NCBI RefSeq assembly: GCF_002078875.1
Contig: NC_034410.1
Span: 43,506,202-43,570,201 of the forward strand
DNA length: 64,000 bases
Direction of reading: 5' to 3'
Source of the DNA: Numida meleagris
Lineage: Eukaryota; Chordata; Aves; Galliformes; Numididae
Notes under the pieces: generated by a model
Database searches by the model: none
What the model was told of the DNA's origin: nothing
Seen by the model: only the letters and a program-made list of their open reading frames with translations
Shown: positions 33,201-48,200 of the stretch, one piece after another
How the letters are laid out: each line of letters opens with the position of its first letter
How positions within the stretch are numbered: position 1 is the stretch's first letter
Program-made: the position numbers and the translations under genes

Positions 33201-36200
33201 ATGCTGTATCAAAATAACCTTTGTAGTTAGGCTAAGAACATATTTAAAGTCAATTCCACAGATATCTAAGCCAGAGCAACTGAATGATGTCCTCTGCACA
33301 GTGGTGCAGCTTCTATTGTTTGTGTGCACAGGCAAGTCACCACTGCACAAGGTACAATGATACACATCACTGCACCTTGGCACTTTTACTGAAAAGAGCC
33401 TATTCCTGACTGTCCTTTACATCAGCTTTGACATCAGCAGAATGATTCTTAGTTTACTCTAGCCAGATGAGCGTCAAACTCTATACGTTAGTTTCTCCTA
33501 TTTCAACAGCAACTTGTTTCAACAAGTAAGTCAGGTGTTAGAGATGACTTTGGGAGAAGAGACTTTGGAAGGTTATTCTGCAAGTTCTTCTTTCCTGAGG
33601 ACAATATTGACAGTGGAATGAAGATGAACAGACATCCTTGACATGTTGCTATCTGTTAGCTACTCAATCCTGGAACATTTCAGTGTCAACTCAAAAGTGA
33701 ATATCTAGTAGATGTTTTCTGAACAAAAAAAAGAAAAAACACACACAAAAAACCACAACAAAAACAGTTTTGGCACTGAAGGAAAATAGATATTTGCATG
33801 ATAAGATTGCCAACATTAGCTTCAAATATAAAAATCCCTAAATTGCAACAGGACTGAAAAACCATCAGAGATCGTGCTTTTAAAAATATCCAAAGATGGG
33901 TGTTTTCTCCAAGCAAGAATGAAACTATATGAAGCTGGAAAGTAGAGACTAGGCATAGGCACACTACAAAACAGAGAGCAGGTAACTGAGAAGAAAAGTG
34001 CAGACTTCCAAGAAGCCATGGTACCAGCATAATCATGCACTCTCTTGTGAAGCTGTAACTCTTTCAGATCATACTCCTCCATCAATGAACGGAAAATGAG
34101 TCACCATCAAGATCTAACTCCTAACAAAATCACACCACACCACACATTAACCAGACAAAAGTGACTACTAATTTCATTCAAAACAAACTGTTCAGGGAGG
34201 TGGTGCAGTCACCATCCCTGTAGGTATTCAAGAAATGTGTGGCTGCGGCACTGGGACATGGTCAGGGGGCATGGTGGGAATGGGTTGGTGGTTGGGACTA
34301 GGTGATCTTAGTGGTCTTTTCCAACCTCAATGATTCTATGATTCTGTGAAAGCCAGGCTCTGTGTAGGAGGCAGAATCGATTGAGGGCAAGTTGGGGGGG
34401 GGGAGGGGGTTCATATTCTGACGTGTCACCCCTACTAACTGCCAAGCAAAAACACAGGGTCAAATTTAAGCACACTGTGACAGAATGTGCCACTGAGCTA
34501 TAGTTGCACTACAGAGCTGTACAGGGACCCAGGCAGTGCAGAAGGGTCCGATGGCTCAGTGAGCACACAACAGCTGCTTTTGCTGCAAACCATCCACCAG
34601 CCCTTGCTGTTTCCTGTGAGGAAGACACACAAAAGTGGGAGTTTCAAAGGCAGGCACAGTCCTACAGCTTTGGTTACTGCTTTGAGATGTGTTTGCTCGC
34701 TTCCAGTTACACAGTGAGTTGATTCTTCGTAATTTAGATTTTAATTTACTTCAAAACTTTTGCCTTCAATATAGTTAATGAGTGCAATAACACTACAAAA
34801 TGCGTATTAGTCAGCGAGGACACCCACGCCCTGGGTGTGTTATAGCCCTTGGCAGCACCGCTGCCCCAGCACACCTCAGTGTATGCGTGCTGGCTGACAA
34901 AAACATGCCTTGTTGTGTGTTATTGCTTACATAAGACAGGACTTAGGAGATGTAACTGTATATTAATGACACGCCTTGATACATTGTTAAACTGGAAACC
35001 ATGGTTGTGCTCCATCAGAGGCTTAGGTGTGTGCTGTATTACACAGAGTAAAATTAATTAAGAAATCCTGTGTTCTTTCTGGCAGGAGCTGAGCGATACG
35101 CTGGGAACGAGACCGCACTCCTCACTGACCTACATCAAGCCAGATCTGGGCCACCCCACAGCACTGAATGCCTCTCGGACACAGTCCCTGTCCTGAAATG
35201 AGCTGCACTGGCACAATTCACGTGGATGGGATGCCCATCCTTGATGGGCTGCAGGCTCTCCATCACTGCAACACAGCCTGGGCACAAGCTGCTGCGAAAA
35301 GGGCCTATCCCTGTGTCCAGAGAACATCCCTGGCCTCCTCCTTGTCTTGTGTAATCAGAGGATGAGAAACGAGGGAAGGGCCCTGGCCAGCTCCTCCCGT
35401 CCCTGTCTCCTAGGCCTATGTTCGCTGACAGGCTCCACTCAGCCCGCACTGGCACCAGAGAGGCGGCAGGAGTGTGGCTGCGCCTTCCCTCTGATGCCAG
35501 CCCACACACAGGGCTGGTTGGAAGCAATCACAAAACCAGATCGTTAACAATGCTGGCAACAGCCTTCCCACAGACACAGTTATCCCAACAAGAAGTTGCC
35601 TTGCCCCAGTGACTTCTTTCATCTGAGTAGGGAATTAAGGTGGCTCTCTGCTGCACAGCAGAGGGGGAGGTTTCCCCAAAAAGCTGTGCTGGAAACTACA
35701 CAAAGTTTTTAGTGCAGCAGGTTTCCACAAAGCTATGCCAAGTGATGCCAGCAGTAGACCCAACCACTACTGTTTTAATTCTGATTTTCAATAATTGCCT
35801 CAATTTTTAATATCTTACACTTCTTATTCTAAGGACACCAACCAAAATCTCCCTTTCTTTATGATTTTTCCCCTTTAATGCTTCAAGCTTCCTCACCAGG
35901 AAGGTTTTACATCCAGCTGCCATCAGCTATCCTGCTGGCCCATGTGAAAGAAGTAAGGTGTTAATTAGGGTGTTAATCGGTACACAAACACCTTTTTTCT
36001 TTTTTTTTTCATTTCGAAGAAGAATCAGAGCCTGCTGGAAACTCAGCATCCCTCATAGAAGTGTTAGACTGCATAAAAAATTTAACAAATCAAAACTCCG
36101 TTAGTCAGCACATGGTGTAGGTAGTCTTTGGCTTCCAACAGCTCCGAACTACAACTCTTCTCTTTTTTTTTTCCTCTTTCACCTTTTATTTTGAACTATT

Positions 36201-39200
36201 TTGTTGTGAAAACGAGCTACAGCTTTTCCTGCTGTCTTTAAATGCCAGAGTATATTTTTAATCTTTAACATTCCATACCAGAGTGCATCTTCACAAGGAA
36301 AGTGCTGCGTTAGCACTGGAAGCGGTGCATGGTTTCACAAGGCAGCTGAGCCAACCTTGCATCCTGCTGCTGCTGAATGAGGCTTCCTTCCTGCTGAGCT
36401 TCCCAGTGCCAGTCCACAGTTGTGCTGGCTCTGGCACTTGTCTGATACCTCTGGGAGTTCCACTCACTCACAGTACTGACAGAAAACTCTTCACTTTTAT
36501 TTTGTTGGGTTCACGTTCTGCCAGTTGGGTGAGCTGAACCATCGGGAAGGGGAGCAGTGTGAAGAGTGGGGGAAGTAGTGGGGAGCATGTACCTGGGGCA
36601 TCCTTCCTTCTGACACCAGTAAGCTGCTAAAATGGCTGGGGCATCTTGTGAAACCTCACCCTATAGGCATGGCTTTACTAAATCACCTGATACAAATTAA
36701 GAGTTGGCTACTACAGAAAGAGACAGGTCCTATGTAGTCATCTGATCTCACATTAAACTGTTTCAGCTCACTGAAGTGGCAGAGAACTACGTGGGGCGGT
36801 AGGTATTTTTGTCAGGTCAGTAGCTTGCACTACCACTGCTTCTGCTTGTGTGGGGATGGAAGGTGACATAAAACAAAGGGAGAACTGCATACCAGGGCTG
36901 GGACAGAAGAGAAGAGCCAAGGAGATGAGTTAGCGCACTCAACGTCAGCTGTTGTAAGATCTTATTACCTGTGAAATCACACCTAGCAAAAAAATAATAT
37001 ATATGTAGGTTGTTCCAAAAGTAATGCCTCCTATTTATTTCCACGGAAACCACAACAGATACAAAGAGCACTATTTGATAGAGAAAATTCTCAGTTACAA
37101 AATGCCATTCTTTAACATAGTCACCAGTATTAACTATGCATTTTTGCCACCAATAAACAAGAGTCTGCATGCCATGCTCCTAACAATCTGCACCAGTGGA
37201 GTTGACCCACTGTCGTCACTGCTGAAATGTACCACTCACTGCTTCACTGTGCTCACATCCACTGTTTGGACACCATAAATGTTCAGTAAGTGTCAGTGAG
37301 TGCCATTTTTTCCACATGAAGGAATTCAATAACACGCCCTTGCTTCAGATGCACTTCTATGTCAGACGCCATTCTGTCAGACTGCCCCTCTGCTGCCATC
37401 TGTCGCACAGCAACAAAATGTAACGGGATATTGGTGGGAAGGTTCAGCCTTTACTACCACACCACCACCGTCCACCTCTGACATTGTGGGCCAACATAAT
37501 AAAAGAGGAGGCATTACTTTCAGAGCAGTCTCCATTCTCCATTTGTTCTAACAGATGAAGGGGAAGCTACTGTTCCCCAAAATCTTTATATGAAGCTGTT
37601 CATTCTCATAGAAGCCAAGAACTGTGATTTTAATTTCATGTACCAACTCAGTCTAACAATCACTGCAAAAATGGTTACAGCAATTCCAAGCCCTGCTGTA
37701 CAGCAAGCTGTGTTACCACTCCGGCAGCTTGACAAGTTAACTGTGACCGTTCTTTGTTCATTTTAGCACAAAATCAGCAGGGCTAGCTCAAATTACCCTC
37801 AGCCATAATTTAAATTAAGCAACAGAGAAAATTTTGGTTGTTATCTAAAAATAATTTTTGTATATGTCAGGTGGATAAGAAACCTTGCTTCCAATCCTGC
37901 AGCCAGAATTCAGTGGATAGGCTCCATCAAGGGTTTGTCATCACACCAGGCTGTATACAACAGGTATACCATAAAGTTTGTCTTCTCAAACCAGAACAGT
38001 GGCACATCTGTAAGTGTGGCGTGACGAGACCTTTTTAGCCCAGTCTCTCCTGGACTTTGCTCAAATGGGCAGAGGGGTATTTTCCCATTCCTTCTATTCA
38101 AAACATACTCCTATATTTGGTTTTTGATTACTCATACTCATTTTTTGTTCTGACAAAAGCCTATGGAAAAGATATTAAAAAGAAGCTTCAGATTCAAATT
38201 ACAGAAATATCTGGAGTCGTAAACAAGCCAGGGAGTTCATCATGCCTGGATACATTAAGAATACAATCTTAACGAACTGTTTTCAGCTTGGGCCGCTGAC
38301 CTCTCCTGTGAAAAGCTGCTGAAATTCTGTATGTTCACAACTGAACTCCAGTCCACATTTAATTCAAACTTTAATAAATCTGTAATCTCATCCTTACTTT
38401 TAACTACTACTAACGAGAAACTTTATGGATGGCTACACCAGACAAATATTAAATATTTCTGCTATTTTCTAAGTGAAATGAAATTTATATGCATTTCTCT
38501 AGTCTCCTTCTCCACTCAGAGAAATGAATGTACCTCTCTGTACTGGTCTTACTCTATTTCAACAACCTGATAACTCATCCGTTCTCATCTTCTCAGGATT
38601 CAAAATAAATCAGTACGGTCTCTTAGTCTACTCTTTCCAAAAGGATACCATCCTCCCAGATCTAATCTCTTTGAGTAACTAAACCCCTCAGGTCTTTGAA
38701 TCATTCTGGTTCTGTAATATTTTTCTGTAATAAGAAAACCAGGACGCGCACACTGCCTCCTGTAACTCACATTCTGACATCTGTATTGATGCAGGGTAAG
38801 CTGCCAGTGTTGTATTTTGAGTAGATTGTTCACAGACATGTACATATTTCTTACGTTACAGAATTTACAGAAGTTACAGAATTGTTGATGTTTTTTAAGA
38901 AATTATTGCTCACTGAAACACTAAGTTAAGGAAAAACACTGAAGGTAAAGGAGTGCTAATAAATTCTCTCTTCAAAGAAGGTAATTACATAGCTAAATGT
39001 TATCTATAGAGAGAAAGAAAATCCTAAGAATCAGTGAGCCTTGTCAGAGTTGCTTTAATGTGCCTGATTTTTCAGAAGCACTAACTCACAATTTCTTGAC
39101 GCCATAAATAATAAGCTTCTGAGAAGAGTACAGTTTAGCTACAGCCTGTCATACATACAAAGTCCTTGTTGACTGAACAGAAGGACGTTTTCGATGCTAA

Positions 39201-42200
39201 TACGATAGGCTGAAAAAATCCTTACAAAATATGTTGTCTAAAAAAAGCCCCAAAGTTAACCTACTGTTCTACAGAGAGTACTCACTGCATCTCCAGCTGT
39301 GGCTCCAACTTAGTTCCCAGTGTCCATCATTAACTCCACCAGGAGAGCGTAAATAATTGGTAAAACAAAGCGAGAACAAGGGAAAATCTTCAGGATACCA
39401 GAGTTATGGAAACGATCCAATTCATTTAAACAGGATAGAAAGTAACCAGCCCAAATATTCTGACTAGAACAAAGTACAGGCAGGCTGGTAACAATGGACA
39501 AGGAGAAGGCTGAGGTACTCAACATATTTTTTTGCCTCAGTCTTCACTGGCGACTGCTCTTCACACAACCCTTGAGTGGATGGGTCAGAAGGTGGAAGCT
39601 GAGGGAGCAATATCCCTCCCAGTGAAGATCAGGTTTGATGCCACCTGAGAAACCTGAATGAGTCCTGAGGGAATTAGCTGATGTAGTCACCAAGCCACTC
39701 TCGATGATATTTGAAAAGTCATGGTGGTCAGATGAAGCCCCTGGTGTCTGGATAAAAGGGAATGATGCACCCATTCTTAAGAAGGGTAGAAAGGATGACT
39801 CAGGGAACTACCAACCTGACAGTCTCACTTCCATGCCAGGGAAGATCATGGAGCAGATACGGGTTGTGAGATTGTACCCAGAGAGTAGTGGCAAATGGTT
39901 CAACGTCTCGATGGAGGTCAGTGATGAGTCGTGCCCCTCGGGGGTCAGTTCTAGGACTAACACTCTTTAATATCTTCATCAATGATATCAACAGTGGGAT
40001 CAAGTGCACCCTCAGCAAGTTTGCAGATGACACCAAGCTGGGTGGTGCAGTCAACACATCTCAGGGACAGGATGCCATCCAGAAGGACATAGACAAGCTC
40101 AGGCAGTGGGCCCAGGAAAACCTCATGAGGTTCAACAAAGCCAAGTGCAAGGTCTTACACCTGGGTTGAGGCAACCCCTGCTTTCAGTACAAGCTGGGGG
40201 ATGTAAGAATGGAGCACAGCCCTACTGGAAAGGACTTGGGGGTACTGGTGGATGGCAAGCTGGAAATGAGGCAGCAATGTACCCCCACAGCCCAGACAGC
40301 CAACCGTATCCTGGGTTGCATCCAAAGAAGCGTGGCCAGCAGGGACAGGGAGGGGATCCTGCCCCTCTGCTCTGCGCTGGTGAGGCCTCACCTGGAGCAC
40401 TGCATCCAGATGTGGAGTCCTCAGTACAGGAGAGACATGGACCTGTTGGAGCGTGTCCAGAGGAGGGCCACAAAAATGACCCAAGGGATGGAACACCTCT
40501 CCTGTGAGGACAGGATGAGAGAGCTGGGGCTGTTCAGCCTGGAGAAGAGAAGGCTCTGGGGAGACCTGAGAGCAGCCTTTCAGTATCTAAAGAGAGGCTG
40601 TAAGAAGGAAGGGGATAGACTCTTTAGCAGGGTCTGTTGTGATAGGACAAGGGGAAATGTTTTCAAACTAAAAGAGAGGAGATTTAGACTGGATATAAGG
40701 AAAAAGTTTTTTACAATAAGGGTGGTGAGGCAGTAGAGCAGGTTGTCTGGAGAGGCAGTGGATGCCCCATCTTTGGAGACATCCAAGGTTAGACTGGACA
40801 GGGCTCAGAGCAACCTGATCTAGCTGTAGGTATTCCTGTTCACCGCAGGGGAGTTGGATTAGATGACCTTCAAGGGTCTCTTCCAACTCAAAAGATTCTA
40901 TGATTCTAAATATTAATACTTCGGTACCTTCCAGAAAGAAATATGATTAAATGGAGTTTTAAACCAAATATTAGAGAAGGAAAATAGATTTCAAGTTATT
41001 ATGCAAACCAGACATTTTCTATGCAAATTCAGTCACTGAACTTCTATAATCTGAATTTTAAAACATAATTTAATGTCTTGATTGTAAATGGTGTTTTTTC
41101 TTTCTGAATGTCATGCTAAATTACTGTGTGCATATGCAGGGTGTGTGGGTAGACGGGACTGGCACAAAGAGGGACACATTCTTGTAAAAAGAATGTCTAA
41201 GGGCATGGCTAAGAATAAGAACATGGTACTTCCAATAAAATGGAACTAACCACTGTTTGTAAACAAATCAATGTGCAAATGAAGAGGCATTACTTATTAA
41301 GTGACAACAATATTTGACTCAGCCTATGCACGTACCAGTAAGCTGGTGTAACTGGCCTCAGTCTCACCTCTCATTTCTAAGCACTTAGGTTCTCTCCACT
41401 GGGAGAGTGCCTCACAAGTCAATATGGACAATCTTCAGATTGGTCTTCCGAACACATCCCTGCTGTTAAGTCCTACACATGTTCCATTATTTAATAAAGT
41501 TCAACTTAGATGTAGTGATCAAAAAGGTTGGCTCCTGTAATTCCCATTCAACTTCATCAACCAAAGCAGCACAACAGCTGTTAAAAGCCTTTTATATTTA
41601 TATAATATGCTAGATCTACTGTATTTTTCAGTTTACACATCTGCAACACAGAATAATGAGAGATAGATAGAGATTTGCAATACTCTGCTAACTACAGGAG
41701 GTTCTACTGGAACCACTCCATAGTGGCTCACTGCAGCCATAGCTTTTTCTCACTAGTACAAAGTAGCACTGGTCTGTGCATCTGAAAATTAGGAATGCTG
41801 AGCTTGTGGGCCTAACTGGGCAAGAAAGCGGGCAAACCCAAAATCTACTAACTTCAGTAGGATGTAGGAGTTCTCCACACCTGGCATTTCTGCAGTAACA
41901 CAGTATAACTTTCTAGCATGCACAAACTGGTGAAGCCCTGCAATGTCACTGACACTTTGCTGGATTACTTGACTTGTACCTCTCGGTCTAGTGAATGTAG
42001 GAAGTGCTTCAGTAAATAAGAACCATAATTCATGCTGCATCTGTATCTTGGAAGATTATTATGTAGTTAATTTTAGAAAAGAACAGTATAGCTGTGCTAT
42101 CAAAAAAACTGTAGAACAAATTTCTCATAATATTTATGCAGCAACATCTCAAAATACAAATTATCTCCAGTTTGCATCTCAGTTTTCACACTAAGATGAA

Positions 42201-45200
42201 GATATCTCAGCCTGAAATCTTCTTGTAAGAGACAACAATATTATTGTTCTGTGGTGCATATAATTTGTTGTATGCCTTTTCTGGAACAATTTTTAACTCT
42301 ACATCCCATGAAATACACACTGAAACCTGCCCACTCTAATAGTGTTACTTCATTCTGTGGGAAGATACCAAAGCACATAGAGGACTGTGCTAACATTTGC
42401 TGACCTTTTAAAGTTTATTGTAACCACATTTTTTCAATTTCCTTGAGATAATGGTACTTCAGATCAGCAAATGCATTTGATCTCAGTGGTCACTTTGAAT
42501 GTAACAAAAGGTTAGTTCCAATAAATCCTTCCAATTAATCTCCTTGCACACCAACAATCTTTAATAACTGAACTGAGAAAACTTATTATCCTATAGTATA
42601 TATAAGGAATACTATTCAGTACACACCCGTTTAACACCTGTCTGTATGCCTTTTTTCCATTACTCTGTATTGTTCTACATTTCTCTTTAATATAGCATTA
42701 TTTTGCAGGCTAACTTTATGGGATTAGGATTCAGTAATTTTACTTCAATACTATTACTGCCTGTGTTGGCTAAACCAACCAAAAATGACTAAGTAAAATA
42801 CTTTGACCATATCAGAACAATGGCATAAGCCTCATTATGTAATGCTAAAAATGATTTCGTTGCTTCCAGTCGATGGTGTCTTTTGAAAATCCTGAGGCTC
42901 TATAAATAAAGTAAAAAGCACTTGGAAGTGAAATTAACAGAAGCCAAATCAGTTTCACCGGTAAAATTATCAAAAACAAAAACTATCTGCAAAAAATAAA
43001 AATAAAAAATTACAGATGAGCATGCTTTCAACACACAAGACTGTCTGCTTGTAGTACAGTATAAAACTCGGAGGGGTTAGAAACCAATGATGGTTTGAGA
43101 ATCACCCAAATTTGAAGTCTTACAAGAAAAAGATCTGAAATCTTGGCTTTGATTCCATTTGTCACCAAAAAGGAACACCAAGTGTATCAGCAAGCAGTTA
43201 TTGCTTTCTGTCTGCTCCACAAAATAATCAAGCTGCCCCATTCTGCTCTAGTGACAGCTCATCATCAAAGCATCAGAAACCTAAACATCTAAATTGAGTC
43301 TTGCGGCTGCAGTTAGATCTGGAACTGTACCAGTCAGATGAGGTCTGTCTCTGTCAAAGGTGAGGAATCTAAGGAAAGGTTACTACTTCTCATCTTCTTG
43401 CATAAGCATAGCAAAACTTTCATTTTGCTCAATTTAAACTCTGATTATCCTTCTTATTCAGTTTTGCCTCTCCTTTAACCTTCACATGATCCCCTCTATG
43501 CAAAGCAGAAATATGGTCTGATTTTTGTTGGTCCTGTGTGGAGCCAGGAGATGGATCTGATGATCCTGATGGGTCCCTTCCAACTTGATTCTGTGAATAT
43601 ACAATCATGAATCCTGATCTATTAAAGACATCTCAAAAGTCATTCCGAGTACAGCACATGAATTGTCATTATCAACCAGAACAAAATCCTGTGAGACGCT
43701 TCAGCAACTTTCAGCATAACCAAATGCACACTCACTACCCAGGCCCAGTGAGAAAAGAGAAAAATACCATGTTACTTGTAAAACTTGAACTGCAGAACAG
43801 TCAGCAGCATGCAACAGCAAAGCAGTCCAAGAGCACAATCCATGTCACACCTAGCAAGCTATGTGCACAACTGAAGGCACGCTATCTTGTGTGTGCATGA
43901 GGAACAGACAGCAGGATGCTGTGCCATGATTCCAGAGTATGTGCTGTTTTCACGATTTTCTGTTTCCAGGAGGAGACTAAAATACGCTCGTATATTCTCA
44001 TAATAGTTGTCTTGAACACCTCTAGAAAAGATTATTTTTCCACTTCTCTCCTCAAAGCTGAGACAATGTAATTTATTTCTTTAATACAGTGTCCCTTCTG
44101 CTCAGACTGCTGAGCAGCAGCTCTCCTGACAATTTCTCTAGAATTTAACTCAACAAAAACCCACGGTGTGGCAGTCTGAAAAACGCTCTGCAACAGCAGC
44201 AGGCCCTGACCTATGCTCTGATGCTGCTGCCCCAAGGAAACGGTAATGTGCAAGGTCTGTGGGCCTGGAGGAGTGTTGAGAGCTCCCTTCCTTGCATCCT
44301 GCACCATGCATCGCCATCTATTGTTGGGATCAGTCAGCACGTGTACTGGAGCTGGAAGAGGTTGAAGGCTGTAATAAATACTTTGATATTTTATGTTTAA
44401 ATGCAAGAAGAAACCATCTCCACTGATTTACCAAAGGGTGAAAGAGCTGACTGAACAAGTCTGTGTATGACCTTGAACGGGGCAGACAGGTGGTTTCAAA
44501 CGATTACCTCAATTAAACACTGACATTCTACAGAGATGCTTCTCTGATAACTGGCTAAATGACACCACGGGGAAATTTTATCCTGACAGAAGCCCAGTGA
44601 CCTCTCCAGTTTCGACTTGCAAAGATATATCTCCACTTGAATAATGTTACATTTTGAGTGGAATCTGCCAACAACAACAAAAAAAAACAACAAAGAGGTT
44701 CCTATAGAGAGTTTTTTTTGGACTAACGATAGAAATGAGGGAAAGAGTTTGAACGTTACTGAAGATCCACCTAATTATTAATGGAGATTAACTAGTGAAG
44801 TATGTTCTCCTTGATATAACAACCCCAATAACACCAACAGAACAAAACTAACCAAAACCACAGCTTTGAAAGTCCCGCTATTAGCACATTGTTTATAAAT
44901 AACAACTCACTTCCAAATTTGACTGATTTTCATGAAGGTTTAAATCAACTAAAATGAAATTAAGTCTTTCATTTAGGATTTAAACTTTCTCTCTAATGCT
45001 AAAACTTTTTCCTTTCATGGCCATTTCATTTGCCTGGTCCCTTTCACTCCCCGACCTTTTTCTTTGTTCAATAAACCAATGTTAGTTGAATATAAATAAT
45101 AATCAGAGTCATTAAGTTAGGAAGGCAGATTTGACAGCTTCAAATGTATTTTCTCATTTTTTCCTTTCCATAAAGTGGTGCTCAGCTTTTTTTTTCAGTT

Positions 45201-48200
45201 GACTCGTGGCTGTGAAGTTGATCAGGTAGATAGACAGAAAGGTTATTATCTTAAATATTTTTAAAATATGGATTGCAACATTACAACTACAGTTCTTCCC
45301 TTCAAAATTAAAAAGAAACTAAAATGAAAAAAATACAAACTGCTACAAAACCATACATTTCCTTTGTTGAAACTTTTTATACTTGCAAGAATACAGTTTA
45401 CCTAATAGACACCACTTTCAGTAAAGAAGAACATTATATAGTTGTATAAATGACTACTGAAAATGATTTTTGGGACTCACATCACGTTCTATCAATGTTT
45501 ATTGTTGTTTCCTCAATAGCTGTAGGAAAAGAAACACTGCTTTAGAATTTCACTACCTGTTCCCAAGTTTGAACGAATTCTGCATCTTGAATTACGCTAA
45601 GCATTATACGATAGAATCTGATTTTGGCTTTGATATGATGGCTCATCCAGAGTACTAAACAGAGTGGATTAAAAGTACATGAAGCAGAATAAACACGCAA
45701 TCAAATTTTTTTTTGCATAGACTCCCTCTCCAACGAAGCTCCAAATCTGCACATAACTGAAGGCAGACTTTCTTGGGAGATATACACAAAACTTCTTAAA
45801 CTTAATGTTTATAAATACCTTAGGTGTGGGAGTCAAAGAGACATGGCCAACCTCTTTTCAGCGGTCTGTGGGGACATGACAAGGGGAAATGGCCATAAAC
45901 TGGAGCATAGGAAGTTCCGCACCAATGTGCGAAGGAACTTCTTCACAATGAGGATGACAGAGCGCTGGAACAGGCTGCCCAGAGAGGTTGTAAATTTTCC
46001 TTCTCTGGAGATGTTCAATACCCGCCTGGACATCCACCTGTGCAGCCTGCTGGAGGGGGCCTGCTTTGCAGGGGGGTGGGACTCAATGATCTCTAGAGGT
46101 CCCTTCCAACCCCTGCAATTCTGTGATTCTGTGATTCTTTTCACGCAGTACCACTCTGCTCTCTCTTTTGCATTTCTACGATATCTGAGTGCAAGCATAC
46201 CCACCATCAACTATATTTGACAGCAGAGGTACATTTTGAGAGTTAAAAATAATTCACTGTAATAAAATAAAAAATATTAAAGAAAATAGATTAATTCCAC
46301 TGAAAAGTAAAAGATAGTAGTGAATCATGGCTTAGCTAATGCTATTTAAAATTCAAGCTTACAAGACCTATGTCTAAATCCCACTATGTTTCAATAACAC
46401 TGTCTAGTTGCTTTTCTCCTTTTGAAAACCTCAGGGTGCAACTGCACTTCTGAGGTATTATGCTTATCTCATTTCTGTACACGGAAGGACAGCAAAAATC
46501 CCTCCCAAATAACTGCTATCCAAGGTTAAGATCAGATGCTTCTGTATAGAGATGCTTCTCTTTTTTTTTTTTCTTGCCTCTTCTCTTTTTTCATTCTTTT
46601 CCTTAGATCTCAGTTAGTTTTAACCCTATGATTAAACTGTCATCAGTAAATGACTTTCATAACGTTAAAAGTATGGGGTTTTAAGCCTCGATTTTCAAAC
46701 GTGAAAACATCAGAACATTTGTGACTTTTCCTTTGCAGCTTCACAGGAGTGTATAATGATTATTATGAGCTATTCCACATTTTCAAATTAATAGCCAGAT
46801 TTAAGCAAAAGCTGAAAAGGCAAAAATGCCATCAGAGGGCAAACCACTGAGTGTCACTCACTTACAAGTTTCTGCCCAATGGTTTGGGGACTGGAAATGA
46901 ATTAGGAAAGTGCCACAAGGAGATGACTATGTATTACGTAGTATAATTCTAGAAAATTACTGACACCTACAATTACTTAAATGGAAACAACATAACTTCT
47001 GCCATTAGAGTATCAAGAAATTCTTGAGTAAATTATTTTATATACATGAAATAACAATTGAAATAATAATCCACTTAAATCAATGTCAATGATATCGCAT
47101 TTAGGTAAAAAGAACTGATAGAATTATGTAATTAATGTCAGAAGCAATAAATCTAAATTGCATTTTGCAAGCAATGCTCGGTATTTAAGCTGAATTTACA
47201 TGTTTCATAAAGAGCAGTGAGACTTTATGATACTTGGGAAACTTTTCTCCGAAGGAGATAACAGCAGAAATAAGAAGCAGCAGACATCCACAACTTTCTT
47301 CAACTCCCAAATGAAAAAAAATAAGGTAATTTGAATGTTATGTACTTCCCAAACAAGTAACAGATCATAAATTCTCCATAAATGATGGCTGTGGGGCTGG
47401 AGGAACTGCACAAAAGACCTTCTGACAGACATCAGCAGGCTGAAGACGGGAAATATTGCTTTCTGTCAGGACAGCCACAGGAAATCACTTAAGAACAGGT
47501 CTCCCCCTCCAGACTAACAAACCTGACTCCTGTGCTTAAGGTCTTAATTTTGATGGTGACCAAAGTCCTTGTTCACTCTTTCTGCTTCTGCTCCAGAAAA
47601 CCAGGCTTTGAGCAGACAAACTGTTCAAAGTCATGGGTGATGACTCTACTTCTACACACAGTGATGACTGTGAGAAATAAAATCCCTCAGACAGAAATAC
47701 GACCGCTGAAAGAGGCAGTCAGTCAGCAAGAAAGCTGTATCAGTCACTACCTATCTTTTCAGAAAGCTCATACAATATCTAGACTTGCACATAATGACCA
47801 CAAAAGAGATCTATGAAATTCATGTGACCAGCAGTTTCTCTGTTTTGGAGAGCAATGCAAACCACATTAACACAAGTTAACAGCACTGGTTGTCCCCTCT
47901 GCATGCTGAAGGTAAAATGGCCCAATTTCACTCCTTCATTTCATTTCAGAGTGTTCCAGATCCTACTTTCACACGTTTTCACTAGGAATTGCTGACAGCT
48001 TCTCAATGCTGGACCACATCTCTAGGCCACGAAGAAATAGAGGCCCTGACTCTTCCTTCTTTTCCTTCAGGACACAGTGTGTCAGTAGGGCACTAAAGGC
48101 AGATGAACCTTTTGTTTTCCTCTCTGTAGGCTCGGAAATACGCCCCACCCAACTACAGGAGCTGGAAAAGGCTGTGACCTCTCCGCACTGCGTACCTAAA

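Noticed and set aside
40209..40736. 175-codon + strand ORF
   Set aside because: It is the C-terminal part of CR1 ORF2 in a truncated, broken LINE copy, not a host gene.
44032..44406. 124-codon - strand ORF
   Set aside because: No domain recognised and no repeat or splice evidence; left as probable chance.
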